From NCBI GenBank assembly GCA_012840725.1, contig DURQ01000041.1, positions 23,051 through 87,050 of the forward strand: a DNA stretch of 64,000 nt, in the 5' to 3' direction. The notes below the pieces were generated by a model, which saw nothing but the letters and a program-made list of their open reading frames with translations, searched no databases and was not told the origin of the DNA. The translations under genes were made by a program, and so were the position numbers. Shown here piece after piece: positions 1-8,386 of the stretch. The stretch comes from Bacillota bacterium. GTDB taxonomy: Bacteria; Bacillota; Limnochordia; Darwinibacteriales; Darwinibacteriaceae. The stretch's first letter is position 1. Each line of letters opens with the position of its first letter.

Positions 1-1273
1 CGATGATCATGATCAGCGCCGTTCCGGTCAGAGCAAAGGGCTTGTTGCTGAAGGCGATGACCAGAGCAACACCGATAACCGAACCGGGCATGATGTAGGG
101 CACCATGGATAGAGTGTCGATCACGTTGTTCAGCATGCTTGCCCGGCGCACTACCAGGTAGGCGATGATCACGGCCAGAAGGACGATGATGGCCAGGGCT
201 GCCAGGCCCAGGAGCACGGTGTTGTTCACCGAGCGGCCGAGCAGGCGCGTTACCGCCATGCGGTAATTGGTAAACGAGTAACCCGGCAGGAACACCGCAC
301 CGTCCGAGTTACGGAAGGACAGGTAGACGATGTATGCCTGAGGCAGGAAAGCCAGGCCAACCAGCGCGTAGGAATACAGGTACATCAGGAAGCCGCCGAT
401 GCCCTTAGGCTTCTTCTTCTCCACGGGATGCATGGCGCTGATGGAGAAATTGTAGCGGCTGGTCGCCCACTTCTGGAGCAGGAAAATGGCCGTGGTCATG
501 ATGACCCCGATCACGCTGATCGCCGCTGCAAAACGGTAGTCCTGCCCGTGTTCTCCCAGGTACTGGTTGTAGATCTCCACGGGGAAGGTCCGGTACCCTT
601 CACCGATCAGGAGCGGCGTGCCGAAGTCGGCAAAGGCCCTCATGAACACCACCAAGGACGCTGCCAAAATGGTGGGCATGGAGAGCTGAAGGATCACCTT
701 GAAAAACCGCTTCACCCCGACCACACCCATGTTGGCCGATGCTTCCAGCAGGGAGTTGTCTATGTCCTTGAACGCACCGTTCATGTAGATGAAGACCAGC
801 GGGAACAGCTTCAATGACTGCACGAACAAGATCCCGTCGAAGCCGTAGATCGAGCCGATGTTGAGCCCGAAGGTGTTGGCCATGAACTTGGTGATCACGC
901 CCTGGCGCCCCAACAGCAGGATCCAGGCATAGGCTCCGATGAACGGCGCCGACATGGCACAGAGCAGACTGACCACAAACAGGAACTTGGCGCCCTTGAG
1001 CTGGTAAAAAGAGTAGAAGTAAGAAATGGGGATGCCCAAGAGCAGGGTCACCAGCGTGATGGCCAGAGACACCTTGATACTGTTGAATATGGTGACAGTG
1101 TAGTAGCGGTACTGGAAGAACCGCTTGAAGTACTCCAGGGTGAACTCACCCTTGGCGTTGAACACAGACTGGCGCAGCAGACCCCACAGCGGATAGAGCA
1201 GGAAAAGCACGAAGAAGCCCAGAGTAACCAGGGATACTACTGTCCAGAGATCAAATCTGCGTTTTGCCTGCAT
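1..1273 (-). CDS. Fbp-type ABC transporter permease (two fused permease units), cut by window edge
   Basis: Inner-membrane channel of an ABC importer. The frame is open from the ATG at 1273 to the window edge (424 codons, C-terminus missing). It reads as two consecutive BPD permease units in one chain: an N-terminal unit with several membrane segments and an EAA-like loop (ASANMGVVGVKRFFKVILQL), then after KKKPKGIGG a second unit beginning with new membrane segments. That fused arrangement is typical of the FbpB/iron(III) and 2-aminoethylphosphonate permeases. It starts 19 nt after the ATPase stop, so the two are co-transcribed. The substrate is not deducible; the binding protein probably lies beyond the left edge. 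A DeoR-type regulator is divergent, which would fit a phosphorylated or sugar-like inducer, but this is inference. Confidence 0.85.
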   Translation of the reverse strand, partial: MQAKRRFDLWTVVSLVTLGFFVLFLLYPLWGLLRQSVFNAKGEFTLEYFKRFFQYRYYTVTIFNSIKVSLAITLVTLLLGIPISYFYSFYQLKGAKFLFVVSLLCAMSAPFIGAYAWILLLGRQGVITKFMANTFGLNIGSIYGFDGILFVQSLKLFPLVFIYMNGAFKDIDNSLLEASANMGVVGVKRFFKVILQLSMPTILAASLVVFMRAFADFGTPLLIGEGYRTFPVEIYNQYLGEHGQDYRFAAAISVIGVIMTTAIFLLQKWATSRYNFSISAMHPVEKKKPKGIGGFLMYLYSYALVGLAFLPQAYIVYLSFRNSDGAVFLPGYSFTNYRMAVTRLLGRSVNNTVLLGLAALAIIVLLAVIIAYLVVRRASMLNNVIDTLSMVPYIMPGSVIGVALVIAFSNKPFALTGTALIMII

Positions 1274-1292
1274 GATCTCTGCCCCCCTTCCC

Positions 1293-2444
1293 TCAACCTA
1301 CCGCCAGGCGCTTGCCGCCTGCTCGGGACACAGCTGAGGGCTGGGCATCGTTCTGCACGCCCGTGAGGATGTTCGTCGACCCATCGGCAGTGAAAAGGTT
1401 GATCTTGTCGGTATTGAAGGTAACCGATACCTTTGTCCCCGGCTCGATAATGCTGTCCAGCGTCGATTCGTGGACCGATTCCATCTGCATGCCGTTTTCC
1501 AGGCGCATGAAGTAGTGCGTGTTCAGGCCAAGGAAGATGCTGCTGATGATCGTCGCTTTGAAGCCGCCATTGTCCTCGCGGCTGATGGACAGCTCCTCAG
1601 GCCGTGCAGAGATGATCACTTTTTGGGGCTTCCTGAATTCACTCGCCACCGCAGGCACCGGTGCTTCATACTGCTCAAAGCGGACGTAGGGCATGTCGCC
1701 TTTCATCACCAGCTCACCCTCGAGCAGGTTGCTGCGACCGATAAAGGCCGCGACAAAGGTGTTGGCCGGCCGCTGGTAGATGCCCTTAGGAGTCCCGATG
1801 TGCTGGATAACTCCTTTGTTCATCACCGCGATGCGGTCGGAAATGGCCATGGCTTCTTCCTGGTCATGCGTCACGTATATGGTGGTGATGCCCACGGTCT
1901 GCTGGATGTCCTTGATCACGCTGCGCATTTCGATGCGCAGTTTGGCATCCAGGTTGGACAGGGGCTCGTCCATAAGCAGCACATCAGGCTCGATGCAGAG
2001 CGCCCGCGCCAGGGCGACGCGCTGCTGCTGACCGCCCGAAAGGCTGGTGGGCATACGGTCTGCTAACTCGCTGATCTGCATGAGGTCCATAAACTTCTCG
2101 GCCCTGCTGCGGATTTCGGCTTTGGAGAGGTTCTTGTTCGTCAAGCCGAACTCCACGTTCTTACGCACCGTCATATGAGGGAAAATGGCGTAGCTCTGGA
2201 AGACCATGCCGATGTTGCGCTTGGCAGGGTTCAGATCGTTGATCCGGCGCTCGTCGAAGTAGAAGTCGCCGCCGTCGATTGTGTTGAACCCGGCAATCAT
2301 CCGGAGCAGCGTAGTCTTACCGCAGCCAGAGGGCCCCAAGAGGGTAAAAAACTCGCCCTTCTTTACAGTAAGGCTGAGATCTGGGATGATGACGTTGTCA
2401 CCGAACTTTTTGAGAGCATTCTTGATCTTGATATCCACACTCAT
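1293..2444 (-). CDS. ABC transporter ATP-binding protein (FbpC/PotA/UgpC-like)
   Basis: Cytoplasmic ATPase that powers the adjacent fused permease. The 383-residue protein has Walker A GPSGCGKTT near residue 38, a Q-loop (VFQSYAIFPHM), signature LSGGQQQRVALARAL near 136, Walker B VLLMDEP and the switch histidine in YVTHDQEEA. The C-terminal 130 residues form a TOBE/MOP-like domain, as in the FbpC, PotA and MalK branches of the family. ATG at 2444 follows a GGGGAGA ribosome site. It is the first gene of a minus operon whose promoter region is shared with the divergent DeoR gene. Family membership is certain; iron, polyamine, phosphonate or glycerol-phosphate are all possible substrates. Confidence 0.9.
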   Translation of the reverse strand: MSVDIKIKNALKKFGDNVIIPDLSLTVKKGEFFTLLGPSGCGKTTLLRMIAGFNTIDGGDFYFDERRINDLNPAKRNIGMVFQSYAIFPHMTVRKNVEFGLTNKNLSKAEIRSRAEKFMDLMQISELADRMPTSLSGGQQQRVALARALCIEPDVLLMDEPLSNLDAKLRIEMRSVIKDIQQTVGITTIYVTHDQEEAMAISDRIAVMNKGVIQHIGTPKGIYQRPANTFVAAFIGRSNLLEGELVMKGDMPYVRFEQYEAPVPAVASEFRKPQKVIISARPEELSISREDNGGFKATIISSIFLGLNTHYFMRLENGMQMESVHESTLDSIIEPGTKVSVTFNTDKINLFTADGSTNILTGVQNDAQPSAVSRAGGKRLAVG

Positions 2445-2593
2445 CTGCTGTTCTCCCCTTCCCAGGCTGCACGATCACGCGCAGCCATCCATTACAGACA
2501 AAAACGCGTCCTACACCAACCCCTCGAAGACAAGACCGCCTCGGGTGTCAGGAGCGCGCACTTTCTCCCTCATTCCACAGCGAGTACAGGGTA

Positions 2594-2622
2594 ATTATAT
2601 CGTAAAAAACTTGTACCCAAAA
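2594..2622 (-). promoter_or_regulatory. Promoter candidate for the ABC operon
   Basis: On the minus strand a perfect TATAAT lies at 2599-2594. Upstream of it TTTTGG sits 17 nt away and TTGGGT 15 nt away, so the -35 is weak. It overlaps the promoter read in the opposite direction for the DeoR gene, so regulator and transporter could be controlled from one operator. Confidence 0.45.
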
Positions 2623-2639
2623 GGGCAAGGTGATAAAAT
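2611..2639 (+). promoter_or_regulatory. Promoter candidate for the DeoR-type regulator
   Basis: TTGTAC (2611-2616), a 17-nt spacer and TAAAAT (2634-2639) stand 70 nt before the chosen ATG at 2710. The element lies back-to-back with the minus-strand TATAAT of the ABC operon. Confidence 0.5.
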
Positions 2640-2709
2640 TGAAAACAACGCACGATGGGAACGTCAAATGCGCAAAATCGAGCAGAAACACGCAGAAGGG
2701 GAGAGCATT

Positions 2710-3474
2710 ATGGGCCTGGAGAGAATCGATTTCATCAGGGAACAGCTGAAAAGTAAAAAGGTGGTCTACGTTAACCAGTTAGCAGAAAAACTCTTCGTAA
2801 GCCCGTCCACCATCCGGCGCGATCTTGGCCATCTTGAGAAAGAAGGCCTCGTCCGCCGCTTCTACGGCGGGGCCAAGCTCATGGAGCATCCGAGCAACGA
2901 AATCCCCTTCTTCACCCGCAAGGAAGAAAACCTGGCAGCCAAGGAGATCATCGCCGAGCTGGCAGCGGATCTGGTCGCCGATAACCAGGTCATCTCCTTG
3001 GATGCAACCACCACGGCGGCCACCCTGCCCCGCTTTCTGCACAACAAGGAAAACCTCAAAATCATCACCACCAGCGCCCAGATCGCCTTGGACTGTCTTG
3101 ATCTCCTTCTGCCGGCGCGGATATTCTGCACGGGAGGCTGGCTGAGCGCCACCAGCCGTGGCTTCACAGGGGAGACAACCCGCATGCGCATTGCAGAATA
3201 CTACACTGACCTGGCCTTCTTCTCTGCCCGGGCCTTTTCATGGGAGAACGGGATCACTGACGTCAATGAAGAAGACGTCTGCCTCAAACAGGAGATGATT
3301 CGCAGGACGCGCAAAGCAGTCTTCCTCTGCGACCACACCAAGTTCGACCAGATTTCTTACCGCCTGGTCTGCGGAGCCGCAGAGCTGGACTGCTTGGTTA
3401 CTGATCGGCGCCCCTCTGATGAATGGCTCAAGCGGCTGGAATCAGCGGGAGTGGAAGTCATCTTCCCAGAATGA
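2710..3474 (+). CDS. DeoR/GlpR-family transcriptional regulator
   Basis: DNA-binding repressor or activator of the DeoR family, 254 residues from the ATG at 2710. The N-terminus has the DeoR helix-turn-helix pattern (ERIDFIREQL, then VNQLAEKLFVSPSTIRRDL and a GLVRRFYGGA wing), followed by the sugar-phosphate-isomerase-like sensor domain ending in CDHTKFDQISY. The frame is open further upstream to 2281, but the start at 2710 has an AGAAGGGGAGA ribosome site and matches normal family length. It is divergent from the ABC importer at 1-2444 and most likely controls it. DeoR proteins usually bind phosphorylated sugars or related metabolites; the ligand here is unknown. Confidence 0.88.
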   Translation: MGLERIDFIREQLKSKKVVYVNQLAEKLFVSPSTIRRDLGHLEKEGLVRRFYGGAKLMEHPSNEIPFFTRKEENLAAKEIIAELAADLVADNQVISLDATTTAATLPRFLHNKENLKIITTSAQIALDCLDLLLPARIFCTGGWLSATSRGFTGETTRMRIAEYYTDLAFFSARAFSWENGITDVNEEDVCLKQEMIRRTRKAVFLCDHTKFDQISYRLVCGAAELDCLVTDRRPSDEWLKRLESAGVEVIFPE

Positions 3475-3476
3475 AC

Positions 3477-3887
3477 CTACTGCGCCGCGCCCCTCAAGGC
3501 TGAGCCGGCGTAGAAGCGGGATTCCACTTCCTCCCTCTCCACCAGGATAGCGCTCTGGTTAAGTGCGCTCAAGACTTCGTCCATGATGTGATTGATCTGT
3601 TCTTCTGAAGCCCCGATAATCTCGCAGATCAGGGTGTTCTCACGGGTTACGACTCCGAGATGATCGGTATATACGCCCTGGGCGGTGATGAGGGTGAAAC
3701 CCTCCACATACTTGAGGGCGATTTCGGCCACCAGCTCTTGGGCTTCCTCAGTTGATTTCACCTGCTGATACGTATCTTGGTCATTGAGGCCGATGTACAG
3801 CCTATATTTCACTGTGCGCCCGCTGTCCCAGCCGGCCAGTGCTAACACGAGCACCAGGATCACAGCCGCCCATAGATACCGTTTCAT
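3477..3887 (-). CDS. Small secreted protein, DUF3574-like
   Basis: 136 residues with an N-terminal hydrophobic segment (about residues 5-19) that acts as signal peptide or anchor; no lipobox cysteine is present. The remainder carries a pattern I associate with DUF3574 proteins (YRLYIGL, then GFTLITAQG, a RE, and an alpha/beta ending NQSAILVERE), although the match is from memory and moderate. It follows the LivK-like lipoprotein gene by 11 nt, with its ribosome site GGGGGATGGG overlapping that gene's stop, so the two are co-translated. Its job is unknown; proximity suggests an envelope role connected with the binding protein. Confidence 0.6.
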   Translation of the reverse strand: MKRYLWAAVILVLVLALAGWDSGRTVKYRLYIGLNDQDTYQQVKSTEEAQELVAEIALKYVEGFTLITAQGVYTDHLGVVTRENTLICEIIGASEEQINHIMDEVLSALNQSAILVEREEVESRFYAGSALRGAAQ

Positions 3888-3898
3888 CGCCCATCCCC

Positions 3899-5035
3899 CT
3901 AGCGGAACACTCCATCGCGGCAGGTCAGCATGGGAAGCTTCGTGATATCCACTTCCAAGGCTCCTCCCGGCTGGAACTTGATCAACCGCCCCACTCCCTG
4001 GTAGCCGGCGGCATCGTGCAGGCCTTCCGCAATACTCGCCGGATCAACTTTCCCCAGCCTCGCTGCCGTGTCCACCACCAGCCGCACCACATCATAACCC
4101 TGGACAGCCCAGGTGTCCGGCTCGTACCCGTATTTCTCCCGGTAGCGCTCCCGGAAAGCGGCCAGCCTTTCGCTCTCTTCCAGCACCAGGGTGGAAGGGA
4201 CCACCATACCTTCAGCGATGTCCTTGTAGACCGCCAGGGCATTGGCCCGGTTGAAGATGGGCTCGCCGATCACCGCCACCGCGCTGTTCGCTTCTCTGAT
4301 GATCTCCAGAACCCTGAAGGCAGGGTCGAGCCCGTACTGGGCCATAACCACCGCTTCCACCCCGAGGGCCTGCCAGCGGTTGTTGATGCTGATGAACTGG
4401 CTCGGTGAGATGATCGAAGAGACATAGTCCACGACCTTGGCGTCGCTGTCCATAAGGGCCAGCTCGAAGGCTGTTACCAGCTCTTCCTGGGACTGCAGCC
4501 CGTTGTAGTAGACAGCGATGCGCTTGTAACCGGCGTCCATGGCATACTTGGCCATGGCTTCGCCCAGGTTGGCAAAGGACGGGACACCGCAGAAAAGGTA
4601 CGGGTTGCCCCTGGCAAACAAGCTGTCATAGGCTCCATAGGGGAAGAGGACCACCTTGCCGGCGGCAGCCAGCATGTCCGCGGTTGTCTTGCTGACATCG
4701 AAATTCTGCAGGTTAAGCACGGCAGTAACTGCCGGGTCGGCGGCAACCTGCGCCGCGATCTTCACACCTTGTTCATAACCCCCCGCATCATCCAAGACTT
4801 CCGCTTTGACCTCGATGCCCCGGTCCGCATACTCCCGGTTGAGCTCCTCCACGGCCATGTTCACGCCGCTGATGAACGCACCGTCGGCGAAGAGCCAGGA
4901 AGCGTCTGCCAAGATGGGGATGTAAATGAGGCTCTGCCCGTTGCCCTTCTGCTGAGTGCAGCCGGCAAGGAGCAGCGCCGGGAGGATCAGCAAAAGCACA
5001 AAAAAGCACCCTGCTCTGAGCGCGGCCCTTGTCAT
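3899..5035 (-). CDS. LivK-like periplasmic-binding lipoprotein (type 1 fold)
   Basis: 378-residue substrate-binding protein of the branched-chain amino acid/amide (Peripla_BP_6) family. Residues 1-25 form a lipoprotein signal with lipobox LLAGC, so it is anchored on the outside of the cytoplasmic membrane. The mature chain shows the usual fold order: GVNMAVEELN near residue 58, VLDDAGGYEQGVKIA, a mid-chain YKRIAVYYNG strand, and GYDVVRLVVDTAARLG near the C-terminus. No Liv permeases or ATPases are adjacent, so it is an orphan binding protein; some such orphans act as ligand sensors. Ligand unknown. It heads a two-gene unit with the DUF3574-like gene. Confidence 0.85.
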   Translation of the reverse strand: MTRAALRAGCFFVLLLILPALLLAGCTQQKGNGQSLIYIPILADASWLFADGAFISGVNMAVEELNREYADRGIEVKAEVLDDAGGYEQGVKIAAQVAADPAVTAVLNLQNFDVSKTTADMLAAAGKVVLFPYGAYDSLFARGNPYLFCGVPSFANLGEAMAKYAMDAGYKRIAVYYNGLQSQEELVTAFELALMDSDAKVVDYVSSIISPSQFISINNRWQALGVEAVVMAQYGLDPAFRVLEIIREANSAVAVIGEPIFNRANALAVYKDIAEGMVVPSTLVLEESERLAAFRERYREKYGYEPDTWAVQGYDVVRLVVDTAARLGKVDPASIAEGLHDAAGYQGVGRLIKFQPGGALEVDITKLPMLTCRDGVFR

Positions 5036-5121
5036 AGTTCCTCACCCCTGGCATGTGGATCGTGTAAATATTACATATTCCCCGCGGGAGTCCTGCCGGT
5101 TTCTTCCTGCCACGAAGATGC

Positions 5122-5150
5122 AAAAAAGAGGAACGCGAGCTGCGCCCCTC
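5122..5150 (-). terminator. Rho-independent terminator of the hemerythrin gene
   Basis: On the minus strand a 9-bp stem with two G-U pairs (5150-5142 with 5136-5128) and a 5-nt loop is followed by six T residues, just past the hemerythrin stop at 5166. Confidence 0.7.
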
Positions 5151-5165
5151 TTTTCCCGAAATATT

Positions 5166-5561
5166 CTACTTGCTGCGCACAAACTCCCCGATCTTCCGAT
5201 CTAAGTTGGAGATGTGCTTGGTAAGCCAATCGATAACGATCTTATTCGCAGCGATAATGACGGAAATGCTGCCGCTTGACGACTCATAGTCGTCCCGCAG
5301 CTTAGCCAGCTGGGAGATAAAGGCCGCGTGCGCCTTTTTCTGCTCGTCCAGCCCAGGATAGCCGATCTGCTGCATATACCGCTCTTCATCGGCAAAGTGC
5401 TTCTTGGTATATCTGTCCAAGAACTCCAGCATCTCGCCGATATACTCCTTGGCTTTTCCCTGCTTGCCTGCCTCGAACAGGTTCTCTGCCCGCCTAAACC
5501 ACTCTTTATGCTGCTCGTCGATCTGTGCGATGCCCACGGATAACGACTCATGCCACGGCAC
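5166..5561 (-). CDS. Bacteriohemerythrin
   Basis: Non-heme di-iron O2-binding protein of 131 residues. The start is taken at the GTG at 5561 because GAAGGAGGG stands 6 nt before it and the family begins with a P-W-x-E motif; a longer open frame to 5675 has no support. The ligand pattern is complete: H of PWHE, H in DEQHKEWF, HFADEERYM (H and E), H in KKAHAAF, and WLTKHISNLDRKI (H and D). In anaerobes such proteins carry, sense or scavenge oxygen. It is a single-gene transcript with its own promoter and terminator. Confidence 0.92.
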   Translation of the reverse strand: MPWHESLSVGIAQIDEQHKEWFRRAENLFEAGKQGKAKEYIGEMLEFLDRYTKKHFADEERYMQQIGYPGLDEQKKAHAAFISQLAKLRDDYESSSGSISVIIAANKIVIDWLTKHISNLDRKIGEFVRSK

Positions 5562-5604
5562 GGCTAGCCCTCCTTCGTGGAAACTTGTCCCAGTGTCTAC
5601 TGTT

Positions 5605-5633
5605 ATCGTACCACAAACTACTCTATCCCTCAA
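5605..5633 (-). promoter_or_regulatory. Promoter candidate for the hemerythrin gene
   Basis: TTGAGG (5633-5628), 17-nt spacer, TACGAT (5610-5605) on the minus strand, 44 nt before the GTG start. Confidence 0.5.
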
Positions 5634-5661
5634 CCAGAGAGGACTTCTTTTGGGCCTATCT

Positions 5662-6687
5662 TCAGGCTTTGGCACCGCAGGAGCGCCGCACCACCAGCTC
5701 CGCCTCGAGCCTCACTTTCACTGTCTTGCGCACGGGATGGTCGATCTGCTTCACAAGCTCTTCGGTGGCGATGCGCGCCAGATCTTCGTAGGGCACCCTG
5801 ATCGTCGTTAAGCTGGGCTCGACATAGGAAGCCAGGACCACATCGTCAAAACCAACCAGACGGGTATCTCCGGGTATCTTCACCCCAGCGTTCTGCAGTA
5901 CCCGCATGCAGCCGATGGCCATCATGTCGTTGGCGGCAAAGATGCCATCGGGAAGCTTGTCCTGCCTGAGCAGGTACTCAGCGCAGCGTTCACCGGCTGG
6001 CTCGTGGAAGTCCCCCTGGAACACGGCGATCTGGCGGTTCTCCAGCCCGTGATCGCGGCAGGCCTGCAGGAACCCTTTCTGTCTTTCCATGGCGTCGCGG
6101 GAGTTCTTGGGACCGGCGATGTGCAGAAGAGACCTGCAGCCCAATTTGGCGAGGTGTTCCCCAGCCCGGTAGCCTCCGGCGTAGTCATCTACCGCTACAT
6201 AGCTCAAGGCCCCGCCCGCGTCCAGGGGCGGCATCGTCAGGTGAAAGAAGGGGATGCCGGCCGTTCTCAAGTGCTTGACATAGGTAAACTCCATGGTGTC
6301 GTAGCTGCCGACGATCAAGGCTCCCTCGAACTGCTTGGTCGCTATCTCCCAGCGCAGAAAAGAAGAGAGCTTCCCTTCTGGCGTGCCGAAGTGGAACACC
6401 AGATGGTAGCCCAATCTCTCGGCTGCCACATAGATGGGGTGCAGGAACATCATGGCATATTGACTGTCCTGCAGGGTCTGGGTTGGCGAGGTACTCGGCC
6501 AGGTGACCAATACGGCCAGGGTCTGTTTCAACTTTTTTCCTGTTCTTTTCTCGTAACCTAGTTCGGCAGCGGCCTCCAGCACCTTGGCAGCTACCACCGC
6601 GTTTGCAGTTTGGTGCCCGTTCAGAACGCGGCTCACGGTTGCCAGGGAAGTGCCAGCCCGCTGGGCTATGTCTCGCATCGTGGCCAT
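5662..6687 (-). CDS. LacI-family transcriptional regulator
   Basis: 341-residue regulator. The N-terminal DNA-binding helix-turn-helix and hinge read MRDIAQRAGTSLATVSRVLN, and the rest is a type-1 periplasmic-binding sensor domain (AGEHLAKLGCRSLLHIAG, FAANDMMAIGCMRVL, VGFDDVVLASYVEPSLTTIR). The start at 6687 has GAGGAG 7 nt ahead; an in-frame ATG at 6723 lacks a ribosome site. LacI proteins usually bind sugars or nucleosides. No catabolic or transport operon touches it, so its targets cannot be inferred from context. Confidence 0.92.
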   Translation of the reverse strand: MATMRDIAQRAGTSLATVSRVLNGHQTANAVVAAKVLEAAAELGYEKRTGKKLKQTLAVLVTWPSTSPTQTLQDSQYAMMFLHPIYVAAERLGYHLVFHFGTPEGKLSSFLRWEIATKQFEGALIVGSYDTMEFTYVKHLRTAGIPFFHLTMPPLDAGGALSYVAVDDYAGGYRAGEHLAKLGCRSLLHIAGPKNSRDAMERQKGFLQACRDHGLENRQIAVFQGDFHEPAGERCAEYLLRQDKLPDGIFAANDMMAIGCMRVLQNAGVKIPGDTRLVGFDDVVLASYVEPSLTTIRVPYEDLARIATEELVKQIDHPVRKTVKVRLEAELVVRRSCGAKA

Positions 6688-6787
6688 GTGTATTCTCCTC
6701 ATTGCTTCACAAGTTTCATTCATTTTCTTCTATATCAGCGGCATTTCTCCTTCCTTGTTCCAAAGGTTTCATGAATTGTCGCGCGAC

Positions 6788-6822
6788 AAAAAGCCCCGCT
6801 GCCCGGCCCGGGCAGCGAGGCT
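6788..6822 (-). terminator. Strong rho-independent terminator after the Dps gene
   Basis: A 13-bp stem (6822-6810 with 6804-6792, one G-U pair), 5-nt loop and TTTTT on the minus strand, 12 nt past the Dps stop. Confidence 0.88.
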
Positions 6823-6834
6823 GGCCGTTTGGGC

Positions 6835-7590
6835 TTACTGCAGGGGAGTGTTGGGGTCCATGGGGCGGTCGCCGGCGATGTTGCCAGACTGGAATACCAG
6901 ATGTTCCATGCCGCGCACCAGGGTGTCGTCTTCGAGGACGCTGTAGAGGTGGTAACCCAGGTCCTCCCGCTCCACCAAAATATCCTCCAGCACCTCGACT
7001 GTTCCGTAATCCTTCAGCTGGTGAGCACGCTCGATGGTCTTGCGCAGCATCTGCTGGATCTTCAGTTCGTGTTCCAGGTCGTTGCGCAGGAAATCGCGGA
7101 TGGAGTACCTGCCCTCAGGTTCGCACTTGATATACGACAGCTCATGCTGGGTCACTGGATGCGCAGTGGGAACTGCGCCCAGCCTGGCCACCCTCTCCCC
7201 GATGTCATCGATGTGTTTCATCGTCTTCTCAATGTGTTCCTCCAGGAGGTGGTGCAGGCTGATGAACCCCTCGGCTCCTTCGCTCAGCCAGTGGTGTTTG
7301 TTGTACTGATGCAGGGCTACCGAGAGGGCGCACTGGTGCTCATCGAGCATGAGGGCGATCTCCTGGCGGACCTCCAGGGGCAGGCTGATGCCGCAGCCGA
7401 CTTTCTTCGCTGTCCGCGGCTCTTGGCGCACGATCATCTCGTGTTCGGTGGCGTGCCCCGGCATCTGAGGATCGAAGCCGTACTTATCCAGCTTGAACCG
7501 GCCGTCAAAGGCCTTCATGTCCTGCGCGACTATCTCCATATCCTGCATGGTAGGTGTGGGCGGCTGTAAGTTGTCCGGCAATACTGTCAC
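6835..7590 (-). CDS. Dps-like ferritin family protein
   Basis: Iron-storage/peroxide-detoxifying four-helix protein, 251 residues. The central region has the Dps pattern HHWLSEGAEGFISLHHLLEEH (aligning with the family's HW-x-G-x-LH motif), then IGERVARLGAVPTAHP. A second conserved block, CEPEGRYSIRDFLRNDLEHE, carries acidic and histidine residues on helices 3 and 4. It is longer than E. coli Dps (about 167 residues), with N- and C-terminal extensions, closer to the DPSL or archaeal DpsA branch. The start is uncertain: GTG at 7590 has AGAAAGG very close, and the next ATG (codon 15) has no ribosome site. Together with hemerythrin and FeoAB it points to iron and oxygen management. Confidence 0.8.
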   Translation of the reverse strand: MTVLPDNLQPPTPTMQDMEIVAQDMKAFDGRFKLDKYGFDPQMPGHATEHEMIVRQEPRTAKKVGCGISLPLEVRQEIALMLDEHQCALSVALHQYNKHHWLSEGAEGFISLHHLLEEHIEKTMKHIDDIGERVARLGAVPTAHPVTQHELSYIKCEPEGRYSIRDFLRNDLEHELKIQQMLRKTIERAHQLKDYGTVEVLEDILVEREDLGYHLYSVLEDDTLVRGMEHLVFQSGNIAGDRPMDPNTPLQ

Positions 7591-7639
7591 CCTTTCTGCG
7601 AGGTTCTTTCCCTCCTAGTTTCCCAGCAAAGGGAGGGAA

Positions 7640-8386
7640 TTATCCAGCAGAGGACAGAAGGCCCTCTATGCGCTCCAGGGAGCTGCTCACCAGGGCGCGG
7701 TTGAGCAGGCGCCGCTTCCTGGGGGTAGCGAGAACCACTTCCTTGAGGATCCTTGCGGGCCTCGGTGAAAGCACGACCACCCGATCGGCCAGGAGTACAG
7801 CTTCTTCCGGATCGTGGGTCACGAGCAGGGCCGAAAAGCCCTCGCGCCCGTGTTCGGACTGCAGGAGAGCGTGGAGCTCCTGTCTTGTCGCTCCGTCGAG
7901 GGACCTGAAGGGCTCGTCTAAAAGCAGCAGGCGCGGCCGTACGGCCAGTGCCCTGGCAAGCTCAAGGCGCTGCTTCATCCCTCCGCTGAGCTCGCGGGGA
8001 TAGGCCCTGCGAAACTCTGCCAAGCCCGTTTCTTCCAAGATGCGGCGGCGGGCGGCGGCGGCTTCACCGGCAGGCAGCAGGCCTTCCTGCACAAAGCTGA
8101 TGTTCTCCTCCACTGTCTTCCAGGGCAGAAGCCGCGGCTCCTGAAAGGCGTAGGCAAGCCTGGCATTAGGTGTCAGCACCACCCGGCCCCTGGTTGGGCG
8201 CAGGATGCCTGCAGCCAGATTGAGCAGAGTGGTCTTGCCGCAGCCCGACGGCCCGACCAGGGCAACGATCTCGCCGGCAGCGGCTGACAGGGAGATGCCT
8301 TCCACCGCAGCGAGCCTGCCCCGTTCTGTCTCAAACTCCCTGAAAACCTGCACGAACTCAAGCATGGGGTTGATCAACTGCACCAC
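7640..8386 (-). CDS. SsuB/TauB-like ABC transporter ATPase
   Basis: ATPase of a nitrate/sulfonate/taurine-type importer, 248 residues. It shows Walker A GPSGCGKTT, Q-loop AFQEPRLLPW, signature LSGGMKQRLELARAL, Walker B LLLLDEPF and switch histidine VTHDPEEA, the pattern of the SsuB/TauB/ThiZ branch. The start is either GTG 8386 or TTG 8380 just after GAGGTG; both lie within the last codons of the permease gene. It is the distal gene of the hydrogenase operon. Confidence 0.88.
   Translation of the reverse strand: MVQLINPMLEFVQVFREFETERGRLAAVEGISLSAAAGEIVALVGPSGCGKTTLLNLAAGILRPTRGRVVLTPNARLAYAFQEPRLLPWKTVEENISFVQEGLLPAGEAAAARRRILEETGLAEFRRAYPRELSGGMKQRLELARALAVRPRLLLLDEPFRSLDGATRQELHALLQSEHGREGFSALLVTHDPEEAVLLADRVVVLSPRPARILKEVVLATPRKRRLLNRALVSSSLERIEGLLSSAG

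Noticed and set aside
2281..2709. N-terminal extension of the DeoR regulator by 143 codons
   Set aside because: It runs antisense through the ABC ATPase gene and the promoter region; family length fits the ATG at 2710.
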